Counted from the stretch's first letter, positions 45,011 through 57,209 are shown. The stretch is 64,000 bases of DNA from Bidens hawaiensis (GCA_021521415.1 JAIQDT010000028.1:471001-535000), one strand, 5' to 3'. The notes: generated by a model not told the origin, from the letters alone. A program made the numbers and translations.

Positions 45011-45353
45011 TCGTTGATTACACAGTTCATAGAATTGTATGATTTTTATGTATTATATCAAACTGTGATGATTCTCACCAACTATTTGTAGTTGACTATA
45101 TTTTATATGCATGCTACATGTGCCGTGATTAGAGGATGACGTAAAGGAAGACACTAGTTTTTAGGTTATCAAAATTAATCAATAAATTGTCACAAATGTC
45201 TATCCTTGAATTGGTTGTATTTGTTTACTTAAACTTGTGTACTTGTGTTTTGAATGAATTAATGATATTATAACCATCTAATAGTGACACGTGTGTTTGA
45301 ACAATCTGTACGTCGCACTCAGGCGTTTCTACTTAAGCCGGGGTGTTACAGAT

Positions 45354-45366
45354 TGGTATCAGAGCC
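45354..45366 (+). other. tRNA-Met primer-binding site of the B1 element
   Basis: TGGTATCAGAGCC begins 3 nt after the LTR end. Confidence 0.9.
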
Positions 45367-45863
45367 GTCGCTATAAGATAGGACATAAGACGTAGTGTTC
45401 TAGTTTAGCTATTGCTTAATTGTTTAATTATGTAGGTTGCATGATTAGAAAATTATGTGAGACTTACTATATATAGGTTGCATGATTAGAAAATTTTGCG
45501 GGCCTTACTTGATTTTTCAAATGTCTTTACTATTACTGAACTGTTGAATTCGTTTACGCCCCATGCACACTAAACACACACAAGTCCAAGGGTTATGCCT
45601 AAACAAATATTTTCAAATCATTTTCAATCAATTTTTATTTTGGTTTTTTTACTTTTTTAAAATTTCGTTTTTTAATAATTTTTTAAATATGTTTTTAGAG
45701 ATTTTTTTAGTGGTCCAAAATGGTTCTCAAAGTTCTCAATTTGCCAAGGGTTCTCTTAGGATCCTTAACCTACACACACACACACGTGTGTGTGTGCGAG
45801 AGGGCACGCATGCGTGCTATATACATTTTAACGAATTGTAAACGTCAGATAATATAGCATTAC

Positions 45864-45892
<29 letters not shown>
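45367..45892 (+). other. Leader of the B1 element, truncated
   Basis: No gag was found. It contains two copies of GGTTGCATGATTAGAAAATT (45433 and 45476), a CA/TG palindrome at 45772-45796, and an (ATT)n run at 45863-45893. The element appears to be cut off here by the duplicated unit described next. Confidence 0.5.
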
Positions 45893-45894
<2 letters not shown>

Positions 45895-46278
45895 AGGTAT
45901 CACATTATTACTTTAATTAAAAGAACCCAACAAAAAAGACAAATAGAAAAAATAATAATTTAAAACATAATTCTAAGTTATGCCAAATATTTCTAACTTA
46001 TACCATGAAACAAAAAAGACATATTAGTTAAAGCTTCATCATCTACTAAAGTCATATGTTGTAAACTATGAAGCGTAAACATATAGATGCATTACCATAA
46101 GTTGTGTGTTATAATAACTATTTTTATTGAAATTGTAAAACACTAGGATAGAGCCCGTGTGATACATGGGTGGTTAAAAAATAACAAAAAAAAGTTAAAT
46201 TTAATAACATACATGATAATATATCCTCATAAGATATTAATAATAAAATCAAAATTTAAAATTAATAAATCTCTAAAG

Positions 46279-48442
46279 TGTAACACCCGTTAATTTTCGT
46301 TAAAAAGGATTCAAGCCTTGTAAAGTTTGTATATTAACCGAGACCGATCTGGCATTCTTCAGGGACCTTCTAGTCATTCTTGTAAATCATATCATTTAAC
46401 GTTTGGTCCAAGATATTACATTTTACAAGTTTGAGGGCCTAAGTGTATGATTTTTATTTTAAAACCCTAGTTCTTTCCCTCCTCCCTTGCTGTCCGATCG
46501 GCACATCACACCAGCCCTCCATCTCGATTTTTGAGCTACTTCAGCCAAGTTCCAGCCCTCTCCCAACTATTTCAAGGTTGGTAGAATATCAATGAATGTC
46601 TTTTTCACCTTAATTCATCTTAATTGCTTGTTTATTGGTCGAAAAACGATTGTTTTAGGCTTAACCAGTAGCTGTCCAATTGAGTATCTTTAGGGGCTGT
46701 TTAAAGTGAAGTTTTTGCTCTGTCATATTCCTAGGTATGTCATATATATCATACTGTAATATCGTGAGCAAAGAAGTCCGTTTGATTGGTCAATTGTCGA
46801 TAGATTGAAAACTAGGATTTCGGTTGTCTAGATTGTTGATTGTTGCGTTTCATGCGTTGTTTGAGGGAACTAACAACCAATTCAGATTGTGTAGCTTCGG
46901 TATGATATATGGGATGTGAAAAACTATGAAAAAATAAATTTTTATTTAATGGGGCTGAATTGGTTGTTGATTGCTCAAACGGGTCGGTACAACGCAAATT
47001 CGCGTTTAATTGGTAGTTTGTGCGTTGTACAAGTGAATTCCCGACCCATTCAACTCGTGAAGTGTCGTGTGACTTGTTGGCTGTAATTATACTAAATTTT
47101 ATCCACACGTAGCAGAGTTGGTTGATAATTACTTAAACAACTTGTTAACGCGCATATTCGACACATTAACGACTTTCGGGTGTAGTTTGGAAATCCTTTG
47201 CCCCCGAAATTAACTAAGGGTTGTTTTGGTAAATACAAGACCTCGGGGGCTGATGTAATTGGAATTTGTATGGATAAGGCTTTAGTTCAATCAAATCATC
47301 TTAGAACGCCTCGTAGGATAAATGAGTCGGTACGGTTTAGTTAGTAAAATTTATGTGCAATTCGACAGACTTTTGATTTGTGGGAGTAATTAGGGGTTCT
47401 CTAGCTCGTTGCTATTAATGTGCCTCGTGTCAGGTGAGTTCATGATGCCCCTTTTTACATTTTAACGTTTTGGGCTAGCATACACACCTTACTATATTCT
47501 CACTCGTTAATTTGTTTAAGTGAATACGTGTAGTCTTGTATTAGGTATATTTTGGGAATGACTTGTACATATTACCCTATAGCCTACGATTGTTGATCTT
47601 ATTTAGTTCTTTGTAACTAAGACTTATGTGAGTGGGCCTATTGATGTGCGTGTGCATGGTGATCGTGACCGGATCAAATATATTACTCGGGTTTAACCCG
47701 TGGTGGGGAGGCCTGTTTTGCATAATCATCATTTAGACGGGTCAAATATCTTACTCGAATCCTTGACTTCGTGTCTCGTGATTCGTGATGGGGAGGCCCG
47801 CCGTTTACTAAACCGTGATCGGGTCAAATATATTTCTCGAGTTTTAACTCGTGGTGGGGGGGCCCGTATCACGTGTTTAGGATTGTTAAGCCCTGACCGA
47901 GCCAAATATATTACTCGGGTTTGACTCGTGGTGGGGAGGCTGGTGTCGCGTGCTTATGTCTTACCGCGCCCGGGTCAAATATATTACTCGAGTCTTGACT
48001 CGTGGTGGGGAGGCCCGTGTATGCGTGTTCGACCAAGGATAAATTATTTGGTAATTACTTATTTAATTGATTATTATTTCCTTTATTGTTTTGAAATAAA
48101 GTATGAATGTTTTTTACTAAAACGTAAACTCATTCATCTCAAGCTGACTTTGTGTGTATGTTAGTTTGACTTTCAGGTTAAGGAGTTGGAGGTTACCGCT
48201 TGGTTGTACTGGAGACTACTAGGACGGTTGAAGGCATCACTAGTCAAAGATTTTAAACAACACGAACCTTGTTCTGTTTTGGATTTTTGGGCAATTGTTC
48301 CTAGTTTCAGGGTTTTGATACTTATTTATTTTCCGTTGCTTGTTACTCTAAACTGGTTTTAATAAAATGAAGTGTTTGGTTTTAAATTTTTGAATTTGGG
48401 TATGACTACCAACTGTAGGATTCCCGGATTTGGGGTATTACA
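46279..48442 (+). mobile_element. Solo LTR A3, chromovirus type (2,164 bp)
   Basis: It runs TGTAACACCCG to GGGGTATTACA. The flanks TAAAG and AAAAG match at four of five positions, so a target-site duplication with one change is likely. It is colinear with A2 over 950 bp. It carries the inverted-repeat cluster (46853-46995), a minisatellite and the conserved module (48127-48180). Confidence 0.82.
47648..48030 (+). repeat. Minisatellite in LTR A3
   Basis: Five to six units of about 60-75 bp share GGGTCAAATATATTACTCG and CTCGTGGTGGGGAGGC. Confidence 0.85.
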
Positions 48443-50142
48443 AAAAGCCTCTTTCAATACAACGTTGGATATTAACTTAACAATATATCATTTATAAGTT
48501 AAGAAATCCAACACAATTACCACTTAAGTGGAGTTGGTAAGTATCTTTAGTTTGAAACATGAGGTCTTGGGTTCTAGGCTTGTATCACACAATAATTTAT
48601 TTTTCTAAATTTTATAAAGCCTTACTGCGATATGAAGATGGATGTATTTGAGGGGAAATCGGGTCATTATTCTAGCATGAAATCCGGGTCATGGGTTATA
48701 ACATAACTAAACGAATCTGTGTTCCATAACATCTACGTGGCATCCTATGTGGAGGCCATAGAATGATGCCATGTGTAAAGATCATCTTGTTTTAATAATA
48801 TAGTTAGATTAGATTTAAGTACACAACATAAAAAAATGCTATAAGTATGAATATAACAATGAGATATAATTATAATTTTTATTAAACCGCACGTTTAATA
48901 AAGCAACAATATAATCCAAAACTCGTGACTTAAACACCATTTCAATCCAAACATCCAGTCCAAACGTTCATAAATAATTTCCCAAAATCTAAAAAAAATA
49001 TAATTATAAAGTCTAAAAATTTAAAAAATAACAATGAAACAATTAATTGTCTTTATTACTTAATAAATAATCATTATAACAATTTATTTTGAAACTTTTT
49101 TAACTTAGGAGTTAATATTTAAAATTAATATTCAAATTAACATGTGGAAATTATATAATTGGAAAATTGATAAGTTGGAAATCTATGTGGACATGTTAGT
49201 TGAATAACATGTGGAAACCTTGTATTGCTTTAATAGTATAGTAAGATTATTATAAGGTATCACATTGTTATTTTAATTAAAAAAACTCAACATACAAAGA
49301 CAAATAGAGAGAATTAACAATTTAAAACATAATTCTAAGTTATGCCAAATATTTCTAACTTATACCATAAAATAAAAAAGACATATTAGTTAAAACTTCA
49401 TCATCTAGTGAATTTATATGTTGTAAACTATGAAGCGTAAACATGTATATGTTGTAACATAAGTTGTATGTTATAAAAACTATTTTTGTTGAAATTATAA
49501 AACATTTAATTACATAACATAAAAAAATTGTTATAAATATGAATATAACAATGAGATATAATTACAATTTTTATTAAACCACGCGTTTAATAAAGTAACA
49601 ATCTAATCCAAACCTTGTGAGTTAAACCACCATTTCAATTCAAACATCAAGTCCAAACGTTCATAAATAATTTCCCAAAATCTAAAAAAATAATTACTAC
49701 GTCTCAAAATTTATAAAATAACAATGAAAACAATGAATTATTTTTATTACTCAATAAATGTGATTATAACAATTTATTTAGAAATTTTCTTCAACTTAAG
49801 GGTTAATGTTTAAAATTAATGTTCAAATGAACATGTGAAAATTTTATAAATGGAAAATTAAGAAGTTGGAAACCTATGAGGACATGCTAGTTGAATGCTA
49901 TATGAAAACTTTGTATTGCTTTAATAGTATAGTTAAATGTTATGATATTTTGAGTAGCATACCTTTCTCGTCTTCTGCTTGCAAGCCTCCCCTGTTGATT
50001 TCCCTCAAAAACGGCGATTCAACAAAGAGATTATTATTCTTTAGTGAAAAAATAAATAATAAACAGAAATGTCGTATACTGATATACATAATAGTTTGCT
50101 AACAAATTATAATTACCTTAGAAAATGTTGGCGCATTGGTAG

Positions 50143-50736
50143 TAGGGGTGTGTATGGATCGGTTTGGAGCAGTTTTGAGCCAAACCCATAACCATAACTG
50201 ATATGTCGGTTAATGGATAACCATAACCATAACCGACCCGTTGTGGCGGTTTTGGTTAATCGGTTTTGTAGGTTATAGTGAGACGGTTATGGGTCGGTTA
50301 ACCGTAACCCAAACAATATAATTGGCCTAAAAGTTTGGTACTAATTATTACATAAAACAACATGACATAATCTTACAAAGTATATAATCCATAGTATTAA
50401 TACTAAATATTCAAAAACAAAGAATGATATTATATAATCGAACAGTGAAATTCAAATTAATGTGATAACAAACGTTGAACAAAAAACTTTAAAATGATAT
50501 AATCCAACAATATGTTTGGTGGAAGTTAAACCCAAACATATTGTTGGTTAAATAAATGGGTCGGTTCGGTAATGACGGTTTTGGAATTATCTTTTACCAA
50601 AATCGACCCGTATTTGGCGGTTTTTAAAAATTCATTAACCTACCCACGGGTTATGTCGGTTATCGGTTAAAATCGGTTCGGTTATATCGGTTATGGTTCG
50701 GTTTAATGGTTATGACGGTTAAGTTGCGTACCCCTA
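50143..50736. mobile_element. Non-autonomous hAT element (594 bp)
   Basis: Terminal inverted repeats TAGGGGTGTG and CGTACCCCTA are flanked by 8-bp duplications ATTGGTAG and ATTGGTGG with one mismatch. Both features fit the hAT superfamily. The interior is rich in TCGGTTATGGTT-like strings and has a perfect 16-bp inverted repeat (50504-50519 and 50532-50547, CCAACAATATGTTTGG). There is no transposase. Confidence 0.85.
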
Positions 50737-50744
50737 ATTGGTGG

Positions 50745-51197
50745 GATCAAACTTATCACAAATGTTCGGATGGATGTAGGGTCGGCTCAACGTCCGTGGA
50801 GACCTAAAACTAATTAAAATGTTGAGGCCTTTTCTTTTTCTTTTCGTTATGCGTATAACACTAGAGAGTATATAAGAATCATAGAATATGGATGATATGC
50901 AGTGATAGTGGATATGAAACAGTATTCCTTAGCTTGTGATCCGTCGATGAGTTACCAATTCTAAAATAACTATACTTTCAAAATCTCATAATACATAACT
51001 TCTACTTAAGATGGAGACCTTATAAAACTGGAAACCTACAGCTATTGCCTCATTTACCTTATCCATGAGACAGCCATGGATGGATGGAAACACTAAGGCA
51101 TCTTTAGAAAAAAAAATGGACATTTAAGCATAAAACTTCTAAAAAAAAGAATCAAAATTGTGAGATTAACATGTTGCATCATAAACATGGATATTAA
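50745..51197. other. Unassigned segment
   Basis: No domain was recognised. It may hold the decayed 3' exons of the primase pseudogene next to it, but I could not match them. Confidence 0.35.
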
Positions 51198-53280
51198 TAA
51201 TCCCGAACCTGTTTTGGGGTGTACACAAAGGGGCGCCTTCAACAATGGTACATGTGGTTTGAAACCTGAGGCATGGCCTCGAAGATTAAATACATTATAA
51301 CTATTACAAAATATAAAGTTAATGATTAAAATGAAAATAAAACAGATTACTGACCTTCATATCAATCCTAGAATGAATGTAAGAAAATGCAGTCTCCTCA
51401 ACACATCTACGAAGCCCCGGTGTCCAACATGTGAAACAAAATCAAAGATCCAAAGGTCCTCAACAACAATTTATTAATTATTTAATTTATATTATTCAAT
51501 ATAATATGCATACCTTTTTTTTTTGCTACACTTTGCTACATTGGTGTTTAAGTTACTCCCACTGCACGATATTAATATCGTTTGCATTAGCCTAGTGGCA
51601 TGCCACTTGCTTCTAAGCTCTACTGTTACAGCTGCAAAATAATTTCAAATTATATAAACATTTCTTGGAGCGCAAATAAGACAAAATGTAATAATAGATG
51701 TAATCCAAATTGCATACATTCATCAGGAATCATGTCTAGTATATTTTCATATCTTTCATCTGATAGTAACTATTGGTTGCAAAGTAATTGCTTCTCAAAG
51801 TAGTCACTCAGAACTTTGTATGATCTCCTGCAGGAATAACACAAGTGGCGAATATAAACACTGCAAGTTAACACTCATACAAAGGCCGGTTTTTCGCTCA
51901 AACAAAACCAGATTCCGAAAATTTCGGTTTCTTAGGTTATTGAAAACTCTGTTCGGTTTTGGTTTTAAATAGTTTCCAGTTTTTAGATTGGGTTCGATTT
52001 GGTTATGGATTTTTCAATTTTGCCATTTGAGGTTGACAATGGTTACATAATTTGGCCTAAATTTTTATGGCTACACAATTTATTAAGTTTTTTTTTTTTT
52101 TTAATAAATTACCCCTTAGCATTCAAAAATTAAAATCATAATCTATAAAATTAATGATAAAAGTTGATTTTTCTGCTTTTAGGATCAGTTTTAAAAGTTG
52201 GTTTGCTATTTTCGTTTTCAGTACATGTGAAATGGTAACTGAACCAAAAATCTAGTATTTGTGAAGACATAAAATCAAACTCTCGGTTTTCAGTTGTGTC
52301 TGATTATCTCTGTTCAGCTATGTTAGTTATTTCGTTTACGATTCAGTTATTTCAGTTTCATAAACAACCTTAGTTAAAAATGAATGATTGTTATACAAAT
52401 TTTCAGATACACGAGAAAAAGATGAAGTGCGGGACCCACAAGAGACACCTTCTGTTATTGTTACCCTATAAAGAAAAGATATAAAAATTCATATTATAAA
52501 TGTTTTGCATAATTGCATTGTTATATGGTATGTACGAACTAAAACCACCTTGTACTCGCGAAAATAATCAGCAATGGCGTACCTTTGTTCATTATTTAGC
52601 CTGAAATACAAAATCTCAACACACATAGTGAATAAATGTGAACTAATAGTTTTACAAGTTTTGGCGTATTACCTTCTTGCTCTTGTGTCACAAACCCAAC
52701 AGTGGACCCATGACGGCCACTGTATACCCAAAGAATATGATTGAATCCAAAATCATCTGAAAGAATCAGACACAGAAATTAGTTTATACTCATATAATAT
52801 TACTTATTACAGAAAAACTTATACTTTATACCTCTATAAGAGCGTGATCATCAAAGGCCAGTAGTCCATGAAAATATTGTAAGGGATTCAGGTATTACAA
52901 AACACACATAACACAATAATACTACAAGAGAAAATATAAACGAAGATGAACACGCGGGATTTGCATGGTTCGGTCGGCTGACCTACGTCCACAGGTTACA
53001 ACCAGGGTAGTTTATTATTGCTCTCTGCCTCACTCGTGATGAGGAATTACAAGTACAAGGCTAAATATATATATATACAAGATTAGGGTTTTCTACTTAT
53101 TCACCAAGAAAACTAATATGGATTTTAATTAAAACAAAGCGGGACAACCCATTTGATCTTCTAATTTCCTGTTCTATAGTTCTCTTGAACTGGGCCCAAA
53201 ACAATAGAGCCTCCACATTAAACCCAACACATATCTGCACCCGAGTAGCAATGTCTAACATCATCAAAATCTGATATATC
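51198..53280 (-). pseudogene. DNA primase small subunit pseudogene (multi-exon)
   Basis: Minus-strand exon pieces follow the order of the eukaryotic primase small subunit, which makes RNA primers with DNA polymerase alpha. A (53280-53230, resumed 52877-52832): DISDFDDVRHCYSGAD, then DYWPLM. B (52756-52673): DDFGFNHILWVYSGRHG then VHCWVCD after a 1-nt deletion. C (52600-52549): LNNEQRYAIADYFREYK. D (52465-52415): weak. E (51827-51720): SYKVLSDYFEKQLL, stop, DERYENILDMIPDE. F (51631-51545): VELRSKWH, then NDINIVQWE and a stop. G (51430-51350): CVEETAFSYIHSRIDMKVS. H (51290-51200): NHMYH, LLKAPLCVHPKTG after a frameshift. Most pieces begin after an AG acceptor, so it derives from genomic DNA with introns, not from a cDNA. 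N-terminal exons are missing. Confidence 0.82.
52878..53229 (-). mobile_element. Copia-type solo LTR (352 bp) inside a primase exon
   Basis: The sense strand runs TGTTGGGTTTAATGTGGAGG to CTGAATCCCTTACA. GGTTCGGTCGGCTGACCTACG near 52969 is a string often seen in such LTRs. Flanks AATAT and CATAT agree at four of five positions. It splits the codons between GAD and the DYWPLM segment of the pseudogene. Confidence 0.75.
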
Positions 53281-53591
53281 CTGGAAAACAAACATTAATT
53301 AGGTTTAGAAGTTAGAATTCATTCATAAAGTAACTAGAACTGAATCCCTCAGGAAGCATCATCGTTTTGTTTTGTTTTATGGCTTTGGGTTATCGATTAA
53401 CATATCGTCTCTTCCATTTTCAGCTTCTTCTTTCATCCCTAAAAAATTTTCTTGATGCGTACATGTACTGCTTCTTGTTTCTTTTGGATGTACTGCTTCT
53501 TGTTTCTTTTTGGGATCGGAGGTGAACAAGAGGCAGTGGATTTATAATTGGTGCCAAAACATATACACAAGTTATGGCGGGAAAAACATGT

Positions 53592-54618
53592 TGAAGAAGC
53601 ACAGATTGAACTAGATAGTCCGAATCTATGTTTCCCCAGGTGTGAGTGTACTAACTACTTGACGAGATCAGATTCCAGCTAATTCCCTGCAAAACAAACA
53701 CCGTGAGTCTCATCATGGGAAGGACAAGATGGGGGGTCTTCCCGTAACCACCCACCGGTGTGAGAATAAGTATTACACTGTGGATGACGTAAGAGATACA
53801 AGTAATTTCTTTGATCATGTGAGAGTGAATGAATACCTCATGGAGATACAAGTAATTGCTCATGAGCCATGGTCTTCCTTTGATATGAGCTTTCCAACAC
53901 TTTTACTTTGTTTTACGCTTTATCCAGAATCATAATTATTGTTTATTTCTCTTTCAGATCATCGCTCATATACACGAGGGAGCAGACCTGGGAGAATGCC
54001 TTGCACGATTACTTCGTGCATCTATGACTCTGGATGCAAGGCAGGCTTCCAGGAAGGAATTTCTTTTACTCAGGAGGAGCGTCCTTTGTAAGATTTTGCA
54101 TTGCAAGCTGTGGACACTGATGCTAAATACGCTATAGAGCTACAAGCCTTTGACGATCTTCACTTTCCAATTCAAGATGCTATCCAAGGTTTTGCACTTC
54201 AAGATGACGGTGTCCAGCAGCTTCGGGATTATCTTCAGGATGAAGAATGATCTTTGTGCTTTATGATGTAATTATTTTTATTTTTCTTTTGTAATCCCTT
54301 TTTTTTTGATGTATATATGACATGGGCTTTATATTTTGTCTTGTTAATTTTTACAATATAAATGTTTGTATCATAAACCCACCATATATCCGAAATACAT
54401 GATTAGCAACTTTTATTGGCACGTAGGCCTACATATATCATGCATAAGAAAAGAAAAAATAAAAATTTTAGAAATGACGCGTAGGTCAATAATGCATAAC
54501 TAATGTCAACGAGAATTCGGCATATAACTTTTGTTTATATTACCAAATAACTCATCCTATTTGCTACAAGAATTAAGTAAAATTGGCACACAGACCGAAA
54601 ATATGGCACGCAGGCCTT
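53592..54618 (-). mobile_element. Tat-2b 3' end: truncated LTR and antisense-gene tail
   Basis: 53592-about 53840 matches the inner part of the Tat-2a LTR (TGAAGAAGCAC, GGGGGGTCTTCCCGTAACC). It contains a short duplication of GAGATACAAGTAATT. The LTR then joins directly to the last intron and exon of an antisense gene (53938-54250, plus strand; CTCTTTCAG acceptor, SGCKAGFQEGISFTQEE, AFDDLHFPIQDAIQGF, LRDYLQDEE) related to gene 2 of Tat-2a. Most of the gene is deleted. 54251-54618 is its T-rich 3' flank. Confidence 0.75.
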
Positions 54619-55301
54619 TACAAGTAACACTTTTTTAACTGTGCTACGTTTCATGTTCTGGGAATCAATGTTCCATCCAATTTTTTTAGTTTGTACGTGC
54701 CTTTCCCTGGAACTGTGTCAATTTCGTCGAGTCCTTCCCAAGTAGGAGCCAGTTTTCCTCGTGACTCAGCATTTGATGCTTTGTTTTCTTGGAGCATATA
54801 GTCTCCTTTGTTAAATTTGCATATTTTCACCCACGTATCATAATATTTTTGGAGTTGGCGCTGGTATTTGCTTTCTCGTTTCGCCGCCAATTCCCTTCGT
54901 TCTTCCAGGAGATATAGGTTTAACGTTAGCTCCTTTTCATTATCATTGATCAAGAGTGTACTTGCGGACGGGACACCAATTTCCGATGGATCATTGCCTC
55001 TGTTTCGTAAGTCAAACTGAATGGTGTTTCAGAATTGCTCGTTTTTTATAAGTCCCATGAGCCCACAAGACATGTGGTAACTTATCCACCCACCCCGTTC
55101 TTTTCGTCCCTAGCCGGGCCTTGATCCTGTCTTTAATACGTCTGTTAGCTCGTTTCACTTGCCCGTTGACTTGCGGATGCGCAACCGAAGTGAAGACTTG
55201 TGAAATATGTAACTCAGACAGCCATTCCTGTAAGCCCTTGTCCGTGAATTGGGTGCCATTATCGCTTACTAGTGTCTACGGGAGACCAAAGCGACATATA
55301 A
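54619..55301 (-). pseudogene. Tat-2b integrase, C-terminal half
   Basis: It has VSDNGTQFTDKGLQEW with the second catalytic Asp, then VAHPQVNGQVKRANRRIKDR, where the catalytic Glu of the D-x35-E pair is Lys. Next are GTKRTGWVDKLPHVLWAH, a frameshift, ERRELAAKRESKYQRQLQKYY, and the Tat end YKLKKLDGTLIPRT, where TGG has become TGA. The rest of integrase lies at 63667-64000 beyond the inserted chromovirus. Confidence 0.85.
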
Positions 55302-56502
55302 TGTGACATCTATGGCAAAACCGAGTACACCTTAGTACTTACAAACTCGAATAAGCGTTTAACCGCTTATTGCGTAACGAACAAACAAATAACCAAACGG
55401 GTCTGGTTATGGTCCGGATATCCCAGGGTGCCATCTATAAGTGATATATGATCTATGCAAGCTAAAATATTAGTAATATGGCCTTATTTCGATAGCAAAC
55501 AAAACGAGGTACACTATATTCATTACGTAACAAGTAAACGATAAATCGGTTAATTCGTAGTGCTTAAACGAGTAACCGACCGATACTAATTATGACCCGT
55601 ATACATACTGAGGGGTCATATACGAGTTATATGTATGTTATAGAGGCTAACATATTGATATTTAGGCCCCAGTACGTTTAAAACTCTTTAAACGAAAAAG
55701 GTTTCGTTTATCGATACGCTATAAGCTTAAACGCAATCGTTAATATCAAAACAAGCATTGTAGCATCCGTTAAGCCGAAAAAGATTTATAAAACACTTAT
55801 ATGACATGTTTTAAGCAATCCGTGAAAATATATTGGAGTTTTACAACGAGTCAGTACGTTTTTCTTATTTTACAAAAATAAGCTGAAAAACACTCGTTTT
55901 TGCGCTATTTCTCACACTCGAATTAATTTTCTTGCGAAAAACCGAACCCGAACTAAATTTTGGACCGACTTTTACGTGTGGCACGGAAACCGAGGCACCA
56001 TTGGGCCAAAAAGAGGCCCAATGGTGTAAGGCCCCGTTACCGGTAACCCTACTTTCGTGTTGGATTTACTCAAAAACACAGTTCTAAATATCAGAGTTAA
56101 TTAAAAACTTTACGCGGAATATAAAACTTTCATAAAACATTACATATCAATTCATAATCATGTCTTTAAACATTCCTCTTGTCTTTCAAAATCAAAACGT
56201 AACTTATAAAACATATCGGATCTTCAGATGCCAGGCTTTAGTCTTCTGCCATGTGTCCTCCACTCAAGCCAGCTGTCTCATCCTACTCACCTGCGTGCAT
56301 ACTAAAAGTCAGCTACGCTGAGTGAGTTCTAGTTAATCATACACTACCATACAATACCTTGTTACATACATACGTACTTAACCTCATAACTTTCTTTCAT
56401 ACACACATAAGTACTCATACCTTCATTCTTACTTACATACTTTCTTTCTTACTTACATACTTTCTTTACATTCATAATCATACGTTTTAAAGAGCCTTTC
56501 GC

Positions 56503-56720
56503 CCTATAACCTCACAGATATTATAAGGGTCTGGTCCCTAACATCACAGATATTATAAGGGTCTGGTCCCTAACATCACAGATATTATAAGGGTCTGGTC
56601 CCTATCATCACAGATATTATGAGGGTCTGGTCCCTAACATCACAGATATTATTAGGGTCTGGTCCCTAACATCACAGATATTATTAGGGTCTGGTCCCAT
56701 GTTTTCGAATATTAGTAGGG
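56503..56720 (-). repeat. Minisatellite in LTR D2 (first slot), unit about 31 bp
   Basis: Six clear units share CACAGATATTATAAGGGTCT, with more diverged copies continuing to about 56790. Confidence 0.92.
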
Positions 56721-57209
56721 TTCGATTCCCTCTTCGTTACCATACAACCATACATCATACCTCGAGTATTATTAGGGCTCGGTACCCCTTTCGTAACCAT
56801 ATAACCATACAACCGTCATTTCCTTCTTTTATTAACTTTCTTACGTTCATACACATAAACATACATATCATACTTGCCATATTTATAACGTTACAACCTG
56901 ACAGTACGTGCAATATCCGAAGATCGTTCACGAACCATCAAGCAATCATTCATACATATCACATATATCACCTATGGCATACACTTATCACTTTGGATAA
57001 ATGTATTAACAACACATCAAGTATGCACACAGCCCCGAAAACATAACAAGGAATGGGGCTAGAAACTCACCTGGATCCTGTTACGCTCGCCGTTGATCGT
57101 AATTCCTTTCTTTAACTGGGCTCGGCTAACTGTATAATATTTACACATATCAATTAACTACTGCTACTCGTTTGTATTTCTATCTATATATGACCCACAA
57201 CGAACGGGG

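Larger units (their letters stand above)
42701..45350 (+). mobile_element. 5' LTR B1, chromovirus type (2,650 bp)
   Basis: It runs TGTAACATTCG to GGGGTGTTACA and is followed by a tRNA-Met primer site. A clear TATA box, CTATAAAAGG (about 43355-43364), suggests transcription begins near 43390. Inside are a 155-bp MITE, a box B-like GGTTCGAACTC (43868), a tandem repeat (44863-45010) and the conserved 3' module (45071-45120). It shares all of these except the MITE with LTR B2. Confidence 0.82.
46143..48808 (-). mobile_element. Non-autonomous Helitron, with nested solo LTR A3
   Basis: On the minus strand it starts TCTAACTATATTATTAAAAC at 48808 and ends with a hairpin (CCCATGTATCACACGGG) and TATCCTAG at 46143. 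It lies between host A and T with no target-site duplication, as expected. The neighbouring duplicated unit has the uninterrupted site. Without LTR A3 it is about 500 bp, with no Rep/helicase gene. It contains a tRNA-like AAGTGGAGTTGGTAAG and GGGTTCTAGGC near 48527-48577. Confidence 0.78.
45893..49936. repeat. Tandem duplicated unit; copy 1 filled by a Helitron, copy 2 empty
   Basis: Copy 1 is 45893-46142 plus 48809-49238; copy 2 is 49248-49936. Both begin ATAAGGTATCACATT and share AACATAATTCTAAGTTATGC and CAACATATTAAAC-like AT-rich blocks. They end TTGCTTTAATAGTATAGT, which resembles a minus-strand Helitron 5' end (TCTTACTATACTATTAAAGC). Copy 2 lacks the insertion at 46143-48808. Confidence 0.7.

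Noticed and set aside
51198..53280. Functional primase gene
   Set aside because: Several stops and frameshifts, a 352-bp insertion in an exon and missing N-terminal exons exclude a working product.
56503..56720. Regular 31-bp repeats that could suggest a CRISPR array
   Set aside because: The units are directly adjacent with no unique spacers, and lie inside a plant LTR. It is a minisatellite.
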